DNA from: DATFKA01 sp042095835
GTDB taxonomy: Bacteria > Bacteroidota > Bacteroidia > Chitinophagales > Saprospiraceae
Length of the DNA: 36,372 nt
Assembly: GCA_042095835.1 (NCBI GenBank)
Contig: JBELML010000055.1
Location: 1-36,372 of the forward strand
Direction of reading: 5' to 3'
Every line of letters starts with the position of its first letter. Positions within the stretch are counted from its first letter, which is position 1. Under the pieces are notes generated by a model that worked only from the letters and a program-made list of their open reading frames with translations, was not told where the DNA came from and searched no databases. A program made the translations under genes and the position numbers. Below are positions 14,853 to 22,800 of the stretch, piece after piece.

Positions 14853-16583
14853 ATGAACAGAATCTACTTACTCATACTGATCAGCTGTCTCCTAAGCGAG
14901 CAGAGTATTGCTCAAGCGGCAACCCATTATTCCATCAATATAGGCACTTTTGTGGACGCCAAGTCTGATGATTTTGCGAGCCTTAAATCGATTGGATTTC
15001 TACATGCCAAATCGATGCAGGAGGGCAATTTATCCCAAGTGTTTTTGGGAGGCTATTCTAATTTAGAACAAGCAAGAACAGACTTGTCAAAAGTACAAAG
15101 AGCAGGTTATGTAAGTGCTTATTTGGAAGAAGGCTTTCCTAGTAATGGGCAAAATGCCGCGGTGATACAGATTGCTTCTATGCGCTATAATTCCAAGATC
15201 AACTGGGAGCGCTTCGCCCAAGCGGGCAACCTCAATGTGATGGTTGATGGTAGTTTAATACGTATTTTAGTAGGCCCTTATTCTAATGGTCAAGCAGCAA
15301 GACAAGACCTGAGTAAAGTACGCCAAGCTGGCTTTAAAGATGCCTTTGTCAAAAACTTAAATACTATCTATCTCTATGAAGTAGGAGCTTTCGAAAGTGA
15401 AGGCGCTATTAAAAAACCCTTGATTCCGATCAACCTCAATGAAAGTACAGCAGCTGTGCCGCCAACGGAGGACCCCTCTGAGTATGGCCTGCCCCCAGGT
15501 GTTTTAGGCGAACCAAAAGATGATGCTTCACGAATGACACCTAAGTCTGGTGCTTTTCGACCAGCCACTTCTCAGCCAGAAAAGGCTAGCGCGCCACTTC
15601 CTAATATTAGAGGGAAAATCAAAAGACGCTCTGCTCTAGAATTACAAAAAGTGCTTAAAGAAAAAGGATATTACGCATCTGGGCTAGATGGCTATTATGG
15701 AGGTGGTACCAAGTCTGCCTACGAGGATTTTGTCAATAGCGATACTTGGTATCAGCGGTATAAAATGTTGGCCAAAGCACCTAAGAATACGATTGATCCT
15801 AATACGGGTGATCGACTACAACGGGCGATCAATAATTTACCCTCTAATCCAGCTGGCGTAGAAGGCTACCCTCACTACCTAGCAAAAGCTTATCAGGCTT
15901 ATGTTTTATTCAACAACTTGGGGCCAAGTAACTCCGTCAATAATCTGATGAGTTCTGCCCTTCGTGAAGCCTATGATTATCTTTCTCCTGGTCTTAGTGC
16001 AGGCTTTGATCACCGAGCTTCTTATGCTTATAATGACCTAGATCAGCTGATCAGACATATTTTTTATGTACACGGTGCACAGAATAATTCCTATACCATT
16101 CCCTGTTGGCTACAAGAGCGCCACTCAGCCTCCTATGCTAGAGCCAAGGCTGATCCGATAGCTCTACCAGCTACGAGTAGACTACAAACTTGCTTTGAGA
16201 CACCGAGTTGGGATGAACTACAGCTCCTAAGCACCATCGCGGAAGATTTTGTAGCAGATGCCCAACCTAATCAAAAGAAAATTACCGAAGGCGCTACGGC
16301 AAGCGATAATCTCTTTGCAATCGAACAACCACTGAGTAGCGGCCTCAGTAGAGAGACAGAACAGTGGAATACGGCCCTTTGGCAAAGCATCAATATCTGG
16401 GCCAATCAAGACCCTTTGCATAAAAAGATGGTTGCTCCACTTAAGGTCGCCTACTATCAGGCACAAGTACGCTTAGAAGATTACTTTATGGACAAAGGCT
16501 TTCGCCAAAATGAAGCTTCTTCTTTAGCATTGGCATCGCTGAGAGCTAGAGTGGGGTATCAATTGGAGCGATTTGTGCGGTAA
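14853..16583 (+). CDS. Exported SPOR-domain protein with a peptidoglycan-binding-like segment
   Basis: A 576-residue protein. A signal peptide (about residues 1-21, ending SIAQA) leads into two SPOR-like units: residues about 24-95 (YSINIGTFVDAKSDDF, VFLGGYSNLEQARTDL) and about 103-185 (VIQIASMRYN, IRILVGPYSNGQAARQDL), the second followed by a possible third start (YLYEVGAFES). After a Pro/Ser-rich linker, residues about 258-300 (ALELQKVLKEKGYYASGLDG, then GGGTKSAYEDF) resemble the PG_binding_1 fold. The remaining 270 residues are helical with two Cys and have no assignment. SPOR domains bind denuded glycan strands at division sites, so a periplasmic cell-wall role is likely. The stop codon abuts the stop of the convergent kdsD-like gene with no spacing. 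Confidence 0.82.
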   Translation: MNRIYLLILISCLLSEQSIAQAATHYSINIGTFVDAKSDDFASLKSIGFLHAKSMQEGNLSQVFLGGYSNLEQARTDLSKVQRAGYVSAYLEEGFPSNGQNAAVIQIASMRYNSKINWERFAQAGNLNVMVDGSLIRILVGPYSNGQAARQDLSKVRQAGFKDAFVKNLNTIYLYEVGAFESEGAIKKPLIPINLNESTAAVPPTEDPSEYGLPPGVLGEPKDDASRMTPKSGAFRPATSQPEKASAPLPNIRGKIKRRSALELQKVLKEKGYYASGLDGYYGGGTKSAYEDFVNSDTWYQRYKMLAKAPKNTIDPNTGDRLQRAINNLPSNPAGVEGYPHYLAKAYQAYVLFNNLGPSNSVNNLMSSALREAYDYLSPGLSAGFDHRASYAYNDLDQLIRHIFYVHGAQNNSYTIPCWLQERHSASYARAKADPIALPATSRLQTCFETPSWDELQLLSTIAEDFVADAQPNQKKITEGATASDNLFAIEQPLSSGLSRETEQWNTALWQSINIWANQDPLHKKMVAPLKVAYYQAQVRLEDYFMDKGFRQNEASSLALASLRARVGYQLERFVR

Positions 16584-17555
16584 TCAAACTAAGCCCTCCC
16601 TAATCAAATCATGCAGATGTAAAAAACCTAAATAGGTGCCATCTGCTTCGCAGACAATCAACTGGGTGATGCTGTACTCCCGCATCATATTGAGTGCATT
16701 CAGGGCCATTTCCATAGGTTCTATGGTCTTAGGAGAGGGACTCATTAAATCCTGAGCTTTGATGGCACTTGTATCTGGGGTGCGTTCGAGCATCCGTCGG
16801 AGATCCCCATCGGTAATGATGCCTATGATCTTATGGTTTTGATCCACTACGGCGGTAGCCCCCAATCGTTTGGAGGTCATCTCCAAGATGGTACTCCTCA
16901 AATTGGCATCTGCTAAGACTTGTGGCGCCTCATTCATGGGGTACAGATCTTTTACGCGAAGATAAAGTTGCTTGCCAAGCGAACCACCAGGATGGAATTG
17001 AGCAAAATCTTTAGGGGTGAATCCTTTTAGCGCAAGGAGTGCAGTCGCCAAGGCATCACCTAAAGCAATTTGGGCAGTAGTACTTGCTGTGGGAGCGAGA
17101 TTGTTGGGGTCCGCTTCTTGCTGTACGGGTGTGTGCAAAACAAACTGGGCATGCTTGGCTAAGTAAGACTGGGTATTGCTAACCATGGCAACGAGCAGAT
17201 TACCCAAGTTTTTGAGAATAGGCACAAGTACCTTAATTTCTGAAGTCTCCCCACTTTTTGACAGGCATATCACGATATCATCTGTTAGGATCATTCCCAA
17301 ATCTCCATGAATAGCATCAGCCGCATGGAGAAATAGTGCAGGCGTACCCGTAGAGTTGAGCGTCGCTACAATCTTTTGTGCCACTAAAGCACTCTTCCCT
17401 ACTCCAGTTAGAATAACCCTGCCCGTGCAGCAGGAAATGGTTTCCACTGTTTTGACGAAATCTGCATTGATACTGTGTACCAAAGCTTGTAAAGCCTCCG
17501 TTTCTATACGGATGGTTTCTAGTGCTGTTTTTGTAATTAGTGATTCGGAATTCAC
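16584..17555 (-). CDS. kdsD: KpsF/GutQ family arabinose-5-phosphate isomerase
   Basis: A 323-residue enzyme converting ribulose-5-phosphate to arabinose-5-phosphate, the first step to KDO for lipopolysaccharide. The SIS domain spans about residues 30-175, with GVGKSALVAQKIVATLNSTG, the HGDLGMI segment and the LSKSGET motif; two CBS domains follow (about 205-320, with GIITDGDLRRML). This domain set and length are those of KdsD/KpsF. The start is GTG at 17553-17555; no ATG gives the correct N terminus. It is convergent with the SPOR gene and divergent from recQ. No other KDO genes are visible, so the symbol rests on family alone. Confidence 0.93.
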   Translation of the reverse strand: MNSESLITKTALETIRIETEALQALVHSINADFVKTVETISCCTGRVILTGVGKSALVAQKIVATLNSTGTPALFLHAADAIHGDLGMILTDDIVICLSKSGETSEIKVLVPILKNLGNLLVAMVSNTQSYLAKHAQFVLHTPVQQEADPNNLAPTASTTAQIALGDALATALLALKGFTPKDFAQFHPGGSLGKQLYLRVKDLYPMNEAPQVLADANLRSTILEMTSKRLGATAVVDQNHKIIGIITDGDLRRMLERTPDTSAIKAQDLMSPSPKTIEPMEMALNALNMMREYSITQLIVCEADGTYLGFLHLHDLIREGLV

Positions 17556-17609
17556 AATTTATTTTCTTATTTTTGGACGCTTTTGCGGAAAGCAGGGGTA
17601 AACATCCCC

Positions 17610-17647
17610 TTTTCTAAGGCAATTTTAGAGAAAACTGCCTTCGAAAA
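17610..17647. other. Imperfect hairpin in the kdsD-recQ divergent region
   Basis: TTTTC, AAGGCA and TTTT on the left pair with AAAA, TGCCTT and GAAAA on the right, separated by single opposed mismatches and closing on the loop AGAG. Just before it, AGGGG-N7-CCCCT (17593-17610) makes another short hairpin. In the remaining 17648-17909 I see AT-rich DNA, the small palindrome GTTTG-TTCC-CAAAC at 17856-17869 close before recQ, and no gene or exact promoter match. Confidence 0.45.
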
Positions 17648-17909
17648 AGCATGATTGATCTACTTTTTTAGCCTTTTTTAACGCCCCCTTACGCGTTTAT
17701 AGTGTTTATGGTCGTAAATCTCGCTTTTCACCACTCGTAATCGTTTTATTGATTATATTTAGAAAAGTACCGAGCACCTTTAGTACAGAATAAAGCCAAT
17801 TAGTCAGATTCATGCTTAACCTTTTTCGGGCTTTTTAAATCATTTCTAAACACAAGTTTGTTCCCAAACCGAAATTAAAACGCATTTTCAAGAAAAGACA
17901 GACGGAGTT

Positions 17910-20108
17910 ATGACAGTTACACAAGATCTTCTTCATAGTGCATTAAGCCAATACTTTGGCTTTGATCAATTCAAAGGTAATCAAGAAACCATTATTGAGA
18001 GCGTGCTAAAAGGTAGAGACACCTTTGTAATCATGCCTACGGGAGGAGGAAAATCGCTATGCTATCAATTGCCTGCCTTGATGATGGAAGGTACGGCTTT
18101 GGTGATTTCACCTCTAATTGCCTTGATGAAGAACCAAGTAGATTCCATAAGAGGGCATAGCCAGAAAGATGAGGTGGCGCATTTCTTGAATTCCTCCCTC
18201 ACGAAATCTCAAATGCGACAGGTAAAGCAGGATATCGTCGATCAAAAGACCAAGCTACTTTTTGTCGCTCCTGAGACCCTGACCAAAGAGGAAAATATTG
18301 AGTTTTTTAGAAATGTTAATATCTCCTTTGTCGCCGTTGATGAAGCGCATTGTATCTCCGAATGGGGACACGATTTTCGTCCAGAGTATCGCAAAATTCG
18401 TACGATGCTAGAGTCTATCGGAGAGAATATTTCTGTGATCGCTTTAACCGCTACGGCCACGCCTAAAGTGCAATCAGATATTGTCAAGAACCTCAATATG
18501 AAGGATGAAAATATTTTCATCTCTTCCTTTAATCGAGAAAATTTATACTACGAGGTTAGACCTAAAGGCAATAGAGAGCAGACCGTGAAAAGTATTATCC
18601 AGGTGATTAAGGGGCTATCTGGAAAGTCTGGTATTATCTATGTACAATCCAGGAAAGCTGCTGAGGAGATTGCCAAAGCCCTTTTTGTCAACGATATTAA
18701 GGCCGCGCCTTATCATGCGGGATTAGATGCCAAAACGAGGTCAAAGACCCAGGACGATTTCTTGATGGAAAATGTAGATGTCATCGTCGCAACTATTGCC
18801 TTCGGTATGGGTATCGATAAACCAGATGTCCGTTTTGTGATTCACTACGATATGCCCAAAAGTATTGAGAATTATTACCAAGAAACGGGTAGAGCTGGGC
18901 GTGATGGATTAGATGGGCGGTGTATTGCTTTTTATTCCTACAAAGATATCCTCAAACTTGAAAAATTCTTGAGGGATAAACCGGTAGCTGAAAGAGAAAT
19001 GGGCGCACAGTTGATGCAAGAAGTCATAGCTTACGCTGAAACAACGGCCTGTAGAAGAAAATTCCTGCTACTCTATTTTGGAGAGCAATACGACGATGCG
19101 GAGTGTAACAAAATGTGCGATAATTGCCGTCATCCAAAAGAGAAGATTGATATCACAGAACAAATGAAGCAGGCCCTGGAAGGGGTGGTGGCTTTGGATG
19201 AGAATTTTGGTATCAAAACCATGGTCGCCTTTTTAATGGGCAAGGATAGTAAAGAGATGAAGGACTTTGGCTTTGATAAAAAGTCCCACTTTGGTATTGG
19301 CAAAGAACAAGATTTTAATTTTTGGAGTTCTGTTTACCGTACAGGACTGCTACACAACCTGATATATAAGGATATCGAGACTTATGGCCTGCTCAAAATG
19401 ACCGAACAGGGCCATAGTTATATAAAGTCGCCCTATAAAATCGAGGCTCCACTCAATCATAACTACGATAAGCTAAGTATCGATGATGGAGAAAACTCAA
19501 CCGCTACCGCAGCTCTGGACAATCAACTTTTACAAATGCTAAGAGACCTCCGTAGAAAAGAGGCACAGCGCAAGGACATACCGCCATTTGTGATTTTTCA
19601 GGACCCTTCGCTAGAAGATATGGCGACTCAATATCCAATTTCTTTGGAAGAAATGTGCAAGATTTCTGGGGTCAGTAGAGGGAAGGCACAAAGATATGGT
19701 ACGCCATTTTTAAGTCTCATCTCTAGCTATGTAGAAGATCATGATATCGATCGACCTTCGGACTTCGTAGTCAAGCAAGTAGCCAATAAATCGAAAGCTA
19801 AAGTTACGATCATCCAGGGTATCGATCGTAAAATTCCTCTAGACGATATTGCGGACACAGGTAATATGTCGAAGGAAGATTTGCTCGATGAGTTGGACGC
19901 GATTGTAGCTTCAGGTACAAAGGTGAATATCGACTATTATCTGGACGATTACCTCGATGAGTATGTTCGCGAGGAAATCTATGAATACTTCATGGAATCC
20001 GAGACGGGTACGGCAGAAGAGGCTTACGCAGAGCTCAAAGACGAAGATTTCACGATGGAAGAGATTCGTTTGATTCGAATTAAGTTTTTCTCTGATTTAG
20101 GAAACTAG
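17910..20108 (+). CDS. recQ: ATP-dependent DNA helicase RecQ
   Basis: A 732-residue superfamily 2, 3'-5' DNA helicase acting in recombination and fork repair. Visible in order: Walker A MPTGGGKSLCYQL (about residues 42-54), DEAH at 144-147 in VDEAHCISEWGHDFRPEY, LTATATP, the second helicase domain with FGMGIDKPDVRFVIH and QETGRAGRDG, the zinc-binding RQC part with Cys near CRRKFLLLYFGE and CNKMCDNC, a winged helix, an HRDC domain (about 545-615, with EEMCKISGVSRGKAQRYG), and an acidic C-terminal extension of about 100 residues that is common in Bacteroidota RecQ. The ATG is preceded by GGAG. aroQ follows five bases after its stop, so the two are co-transcribed. Confidence 0.97.
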   Translation: MTVTQDLLHSALSQYFGFDQFKGNQETIIESVLKGRDTFVIMPTGGGKSLCYQLPALMMEGTALVISPLIALMKNQVDSIRGHSQKDEVAHFLNSSLTKSQMRQVKQDIVDQKTKLLFVAPETLTKEENIEFFRNVNISFVAVDEAHCISEWGHDFRPEYRKIRTMLESIGENISVIALTATATPKVQSDIVKNLNMKDENIFISSFNRENLYYEVRPKGNREQTVKSIIQVIKGLSGKSGIIYVQSRKAAEEIAKALFVNDIKAAPYHAGLDAKTRSKTQDDFLMENVDVIVATIAFGMGIDKPDVRFVIHYDMPKSIENYYQETGRAGRDGLDGRCIAFYSYKDILKLEKFLRDKPVAEREMGAQLMQEVIAYAETTACRRKFLLLYFGEQYDDAECNKMCDNCRHPKEKIDITEQMKQALEGVVALDENFGIKTMVAFLMGKDSKEMKDFGFDKKSHFGIGKEQDFNFWSSVYRTGLLHNLIYKDIETYGLLKMTEQGHSYIKSPYKIEAPLNHNYDKLSIDDGENSTATAALDNQLLQMLRDLRRKEAQRKDIPPFVIFQDPSLEDMATQYPISLEEMCKISGVSRGKAQRYGTPFLSLISSYVEDHDIDRPSDFVVKQVANKSKAKVTIIQGIDRKIPLDDIADTGNMSKEDLLDELDAIVASGTKVNIDYYLDDYLDEYVREEIYEYFMESETGTAEEAYAELKDEDFTMEEIRLIRIKFFSDLGN

Positions 20109-20113
20109 AGTAG

Positions 20114-20536
20114 ATGCAACTTTTGATCATCAATGGCCCCAACCTGAACTTATTAGGGAAAAGGGAACCTGAAATATATGGCACACAAACTTTTGAGGAC
20201 TACTTTGCTGACTTAAAGGCAGCTTATCCTCAGGTAGCGCTACATTATTTTCAAAGTAATCACGAAGGAGCCATCATCGATAAAATCCATGAACTTGGTT
20301 TTTCCTTTGATGGCATTATCCTGAATGGAGGAGCCTTTACGCACACTTCTCTAGCTATTGCAGATGCTATTGCCGGGGTGACAACACCATTTGTAGAGGT
20401 GCATATTTCAAATATCCATGCCAGAGAGACCTTTCGGCACCACTCTTATACCGCGGCGAATTGCAGAGGTAGTATTATCGGATTAGGACTAAAAGGCTAT
20501 GCTCTGGCGATTGAATATTTCCTTTCTAAAACCTAA
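20114..20536 (+). CDS. aroQ: Type II 3-dehydroquinate dehydratase
   Basis: A 140-residue enzyme of the shikimate pathway converting 3-dehydroquinate to 3-dehydroshikimate as a dodecamer. All landmarks are present: NGPNLNLLGKREPEIYG near the N terminus with the catalytic Tyr, the SNHEGAIID segment, NGGAFTHTS, and EVHISNIHARETFRHHSY with the catalytic His and the substrate-binding Arg. Length is normal. It begins five bases after recQ and its end overlaps by 11 bases the convergent gene for a small exported protein. Confidence 0.96.
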   Translation: MQLLIINGPNLNLLGKREPEIYGTQTFEDYFADLKAAYPQVALHYFQSNHEGAIIDKIHELGFSFDGIILNGGAFTHTSLAIADAIAGVTTPFVEVHISNIHARETFRHHSYTAANCRGSIIGLGLKGYALAIEYFLSKT

Positions 20537-21014
20537 TATCGACCATTCTCAAACGCTTTTTACCACCGAATTTGATGGTCTTTTTCCCAAAGAGTAGAGG
20601 TAGAGAAATGCCTATACCCGCGCTAGCTCCTGTCACTACAGCATCGGACCAGCGGTAATTGGTATCTGGATCTCCATCGGTAGCTGTACCGATCAGCGCC
20701 CAACCCGACCAGGCAACACCAAGCAATAATAGTTGGGTGCCAAGAGATTTAGGCCAGCGTCTTTCAAACTGGAAAGCGGTAATATTGTCGAGGTTCACAA
20801 AGCGATCATCAAACTCGATGACGTTGATATCAAATCTTAAATCTCGCATATATCCTTGGTACCAGATTTTGTCATTCTCTACCTGATAGGTCAGGAATGA
20901 ACCCAGTTCTAGTTTCTCGGTATAAGGGCTGCCATATTTTTCGATTTGCAAATACTTCTGCCCAGATGCAGCATAGCCAAGAAAGCAGCAGATGATGATT
21001 AGTGAAAGACGCAT
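20526..21014 (-). CDS. Small exported protein of unknown function
   Basis: A 162-residue protein with a signal peptide (RLSLIIICCFLGYAASG, cleavage near residue 18). The middle is beta-rich (TYQVENDKIWYQGYMRDLRF) with a hydrophobic helix at about 108-125 (LLLLGVAWSGWALIG) and a Gly/Ala-rich second one at about 138-152, and a basic C terminus. It resembles the small uncharacterised envelope proteins common in Bacteroidota; I cannot name a family. It is probably an outer or inner membrane-associated protein. It lies between aroQ (convergent, overlapping) and rnpA (same strand, 55 bases upstream), and could share a transcript with rnpA. Confidence 0.75.
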   Translation of the reverse strand: MRLSLIIICCFLGYAASGQKYLQIEKYGSPYTEKLELGSFLTYQVENDKIWYQGYMRDLRFDINVIEFDDRFVNLDNITAFQFERRWPKSLGTQLLLLGVAWSGWALIGTATDGDPDTNYRWSDAVVTGASAGIGISLPLLFGKKTIKFGGKKRLRMVDIRF

Positions 21015-21069
21015 ATTGTGTGTGGTTTTATTCCAAAGAGTATGATTTAATGAGATCGGTTGTGAGTGT

Positions 21070-21447
21070 TTAGGTTCTAAACCTAGAAATTATCTTTTTC
21101 ATGGCTTTTTCGATATCCTCATAGTGCAATTCCTCAGCTGCGGTATAGATAATCATAAAGCTATAAAAACGCTCTGCTTTTTCACATTTCTTGTATAGCT
21201 GATGTTTGTGGAGTCGCCAAGCTTCTCGCATTCTACGTCGCAAGCGATTGCGATGAGCAGCTTTAGCAAATTTCTTTTTAGGTACAGTCAGCGCAAATTG
21301 TACAGGGAAAGGCTGCTGCTCATCAAGCTCCTCAGTCCAGATGACACGTAGTGGGTATACGGCAAAAGATTTCCCATTGGCAAAAAGTCTTTTGATTTTT
21401 TTGCGGCTTTTTAAGCGTTCTGCCTTTTTAAAAGTATATGCTGCCAT
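21070..21447 (-). CDS. rnpA: Ribonuclease P protein component
   Basis: A 125-residue basic protein, the protein subunit that assists the RNase P RNA in tRNA 5'-end maturation. The N-terminal FKKAERLKSRKKIKRLFANG and the central RNR motif (HRNRLRRRMREAWR, about residues 70-83) are diagnostic. The rpmH gene, its usual neighbour in other phyla, is not beside it, which is common in Bacteroidota. It is divergent from radC, about 110 bases away; I see no exact TAnnTTTG on either strand there. Confidence 0.95.
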   Translation of the reverse strand: MAAYTFKKAERLKSRKKIKRLFANGKSFAVYPLRVIWTEELDEQQPFPVQFALTVPKKKFAKAAHRNRLRRRMREAWRLHKHQLYKKCEKAERFYSFMIIYTAAEELHYEDIEKAMKKIISRFRT

Positions 21448-21556
21448 CCGACAAATTTTGGACTATTCGATTTATACGAAGCCCGATCATTCTACTACAT
21501 TTACAAATAAACTATTTTCTACTTAAAGCACCCTGATTACGGTCAACTAATCAGGA

Positions 21557-22270
21557 ATGAATCAATATTCTACACCAAAATTGAGCATCAAACAGTGGGC
21601 AGAGGAAGATCGGCCCCGGGAGAAGATGCAGCGTCTCGGTCGCAAACAGATCTCTAATGCTGAACTGATTGCCATCCTTTTAGGTTCAGGTAGTCGAGCA
21701 GAATCGGCACTTAGTCTTTCCAAACGTATACTACGCCATTTCAAGAATGACTTAAACGCTTTAAGCAGGGCATCCTTGCAAGAGTTATGTCAGTTTAAAG
21801 GGATAGGAATGGCAAAGGCTATTAGCTTAACTGCTGCTTTAGAATTGGGGAGTCGGCATCAGCTAAGCGACCCTGAAAAGAAACCGACGATCACCTCAAG
21901 CAGAGATGCTTTCCAAGTTTTTCAGCCCAAGATTGGAAATCTACCTCATGAGGAATTTTGGGTGATCTTACTCAATCGAGCCAATAAAGTCATCGATGCT
22001 ATTCAGATTAGTTCTGGAGGTGTTACGGGCACAGTGGTCGACAATAGGCTGGTCCTACAAAAGGCTATCCTATCTCTTGCCAGTGGTATTATTCTAGGAC
22101 ATAACCATCCCTCCGGACAGTTGAGACCCAGCCAAGCAGATCTCGATTTAACGAAAAAACTCAAAAAGGCCGGCCAATTAATGGATGTACAAGTATTGGA
22201 TCACCTGATTGTCACCGAGCACGGCTATTATAGCTTTGCTGACGAAGGAAATATGGGATCGGAAAATTAG
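21557..22270 (+). CDS. radC: RadC family JAB-domain protein
   Basis: A 237-residue protein: a helix-hairpin-helix-like N-terminal part (about residues 20-100, with ISNAELIAILLGSGSRAESA and QFKGIGMAKAISLTAALELG) and a C-terminal JAB/MPN domain (about 110-230) with the metal-binding GHNHPSGQLRPSQADLDLTK motif. All metal ligands (two His, Ser, Asp) are present. RadC proteins were once thought to be DNA repair factors; their function is unresolved. It is a single gene facing mscL, with two hairpins after its stop. Confidence 0.94.
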   Translation: MNQYSTPKLSIKQWAEEDRPREKMQRLGRKQISNAELIAILLGSGSRAESALSLSKRILRHFKNDLNALSRASLQELCQFKGIGMAKAISLTAALELGSRHQLSDPEKKPTITSSRDAFQVFQPKIGNLPHEEFWVILLNRANKVIDAIQISSGGVTGTVVDNRLVLQKAILSLASGIILGHNHPSGQLRPSQADLDLTKKLKKAGQLMDVQVLDHLIVTEHGYYSFADEGNMGSEN

Positions 22271-22288
22271 ACTATAACCAATAAAAAA

Positions 22289-22334
22289 CGCCATCCCGAA
22301 TTTGTCGAGATGGCGCCTATCTACTAAGTAGTAG
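22289..22334. terminator. Bidirectional terminator region between radC and mscL
   Basis: CGCCATC (22289-22295) pairs with GATGGCG (22309-22315), preceded by a run of six A that serves the minus strand as a T-run. A second hairpin CTACT-AAGT-AGTAG (22321-22334) is followed by TCTCTTTT on the plus strand. Together they fit termination for radC and for the convergent mscL. Confidence 0.6.
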
Positions 22335-22340
22335 TCTCTT

Positions 22341-22760
22341 TTATTGCTGAGACTTCAACAAGTCTCTAATCTCTGAGAGTAAATCTTCTGCACTTGGTCC
22401 TGGAGGAGGAGCTGGTGCTTCTTCAGCTTGCTTTTTCTCCGTCATTTTCTTGTAAGAGCGGACGAGCATGAAGATAATAAAGGCGATGATGATAAAGTCG
22501 ATCACTTTCTGGAAGAAAGCACCATATTTGATTTGTACTGCTTCTTTGACTACTTCACCAGCATCATTCATCTCTGCTGCTTGCAGGGTCATCGCTAGAT
22601 CAGAAAAGTCAACACCACCTAATGCTAGACCGATTGGAGGCATGATAATATCGCTAGTGAAAGAGGTGACAATCGCACCAAAGGCACCTGCTACAATAAC
22701 GGCTACGGCCAACTCCAGAACGTTGCCACGCATGATGAAATCTCTAAATTCTTTAAACAT
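22341..22760 (-). CDS. mscL: Large-conductance mechanosensitive channel MscL
   Basis: A 139-residue inner membrane channel that opens under hypo-osmotic shock. It starts FKEFRDFIMRGNVLELAVAV with the amphipathic N-terminal helix and first membrane segment, has the periplasmic loop (about residues 45-72), the second segment (IDFIIIAFIIFMLVRSY, about 82-98), and the C-terminal helical bundle after a Pro-rich linker (APAPPPGPSAEDLL). I chose the ATG at 22758-22760, where the family N terminus begins; the frame extends further upstream but into the S9 gene. It follows the S9 peptidase by 40 bases on the same strand. Confidence 0.96.
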   Translation of the reverse strand: MFKEFRDFIMRGNVLELAVAVIVAGAFGAIVTSFTSDIIMPPIGLALGGVDFSDLAMTLQAAEMNDAGEVVKEAVQIKYGAFFQKVIDFIIIAFIIFMLVRSYKKMTEKKQAEEAPAPPPGPSAEDLLSEIRDLLKSQQ

Positions 22761-22800
22761 AATAATGGTTTTTTGTTTGTATTGAATCGATTTAAAATAA

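Noticed and set aside
17856..17869. GTTTG-TTCC-CAAAC palindrome before recQ as an operator
   Set aside because: Arms of five bases are common by chance; there is no second copy and no regulator gene nearby, so I only mention it in the intergenic description.
17910..22270. recQ and radC as parts of a defence or mobile island
   Set aside because: Both are ordinary chromosomal versions surrounded by housekeeping genes (aroQ, rnpA, mscL), with no toxin, nuclease, integrase or restriction gene near.
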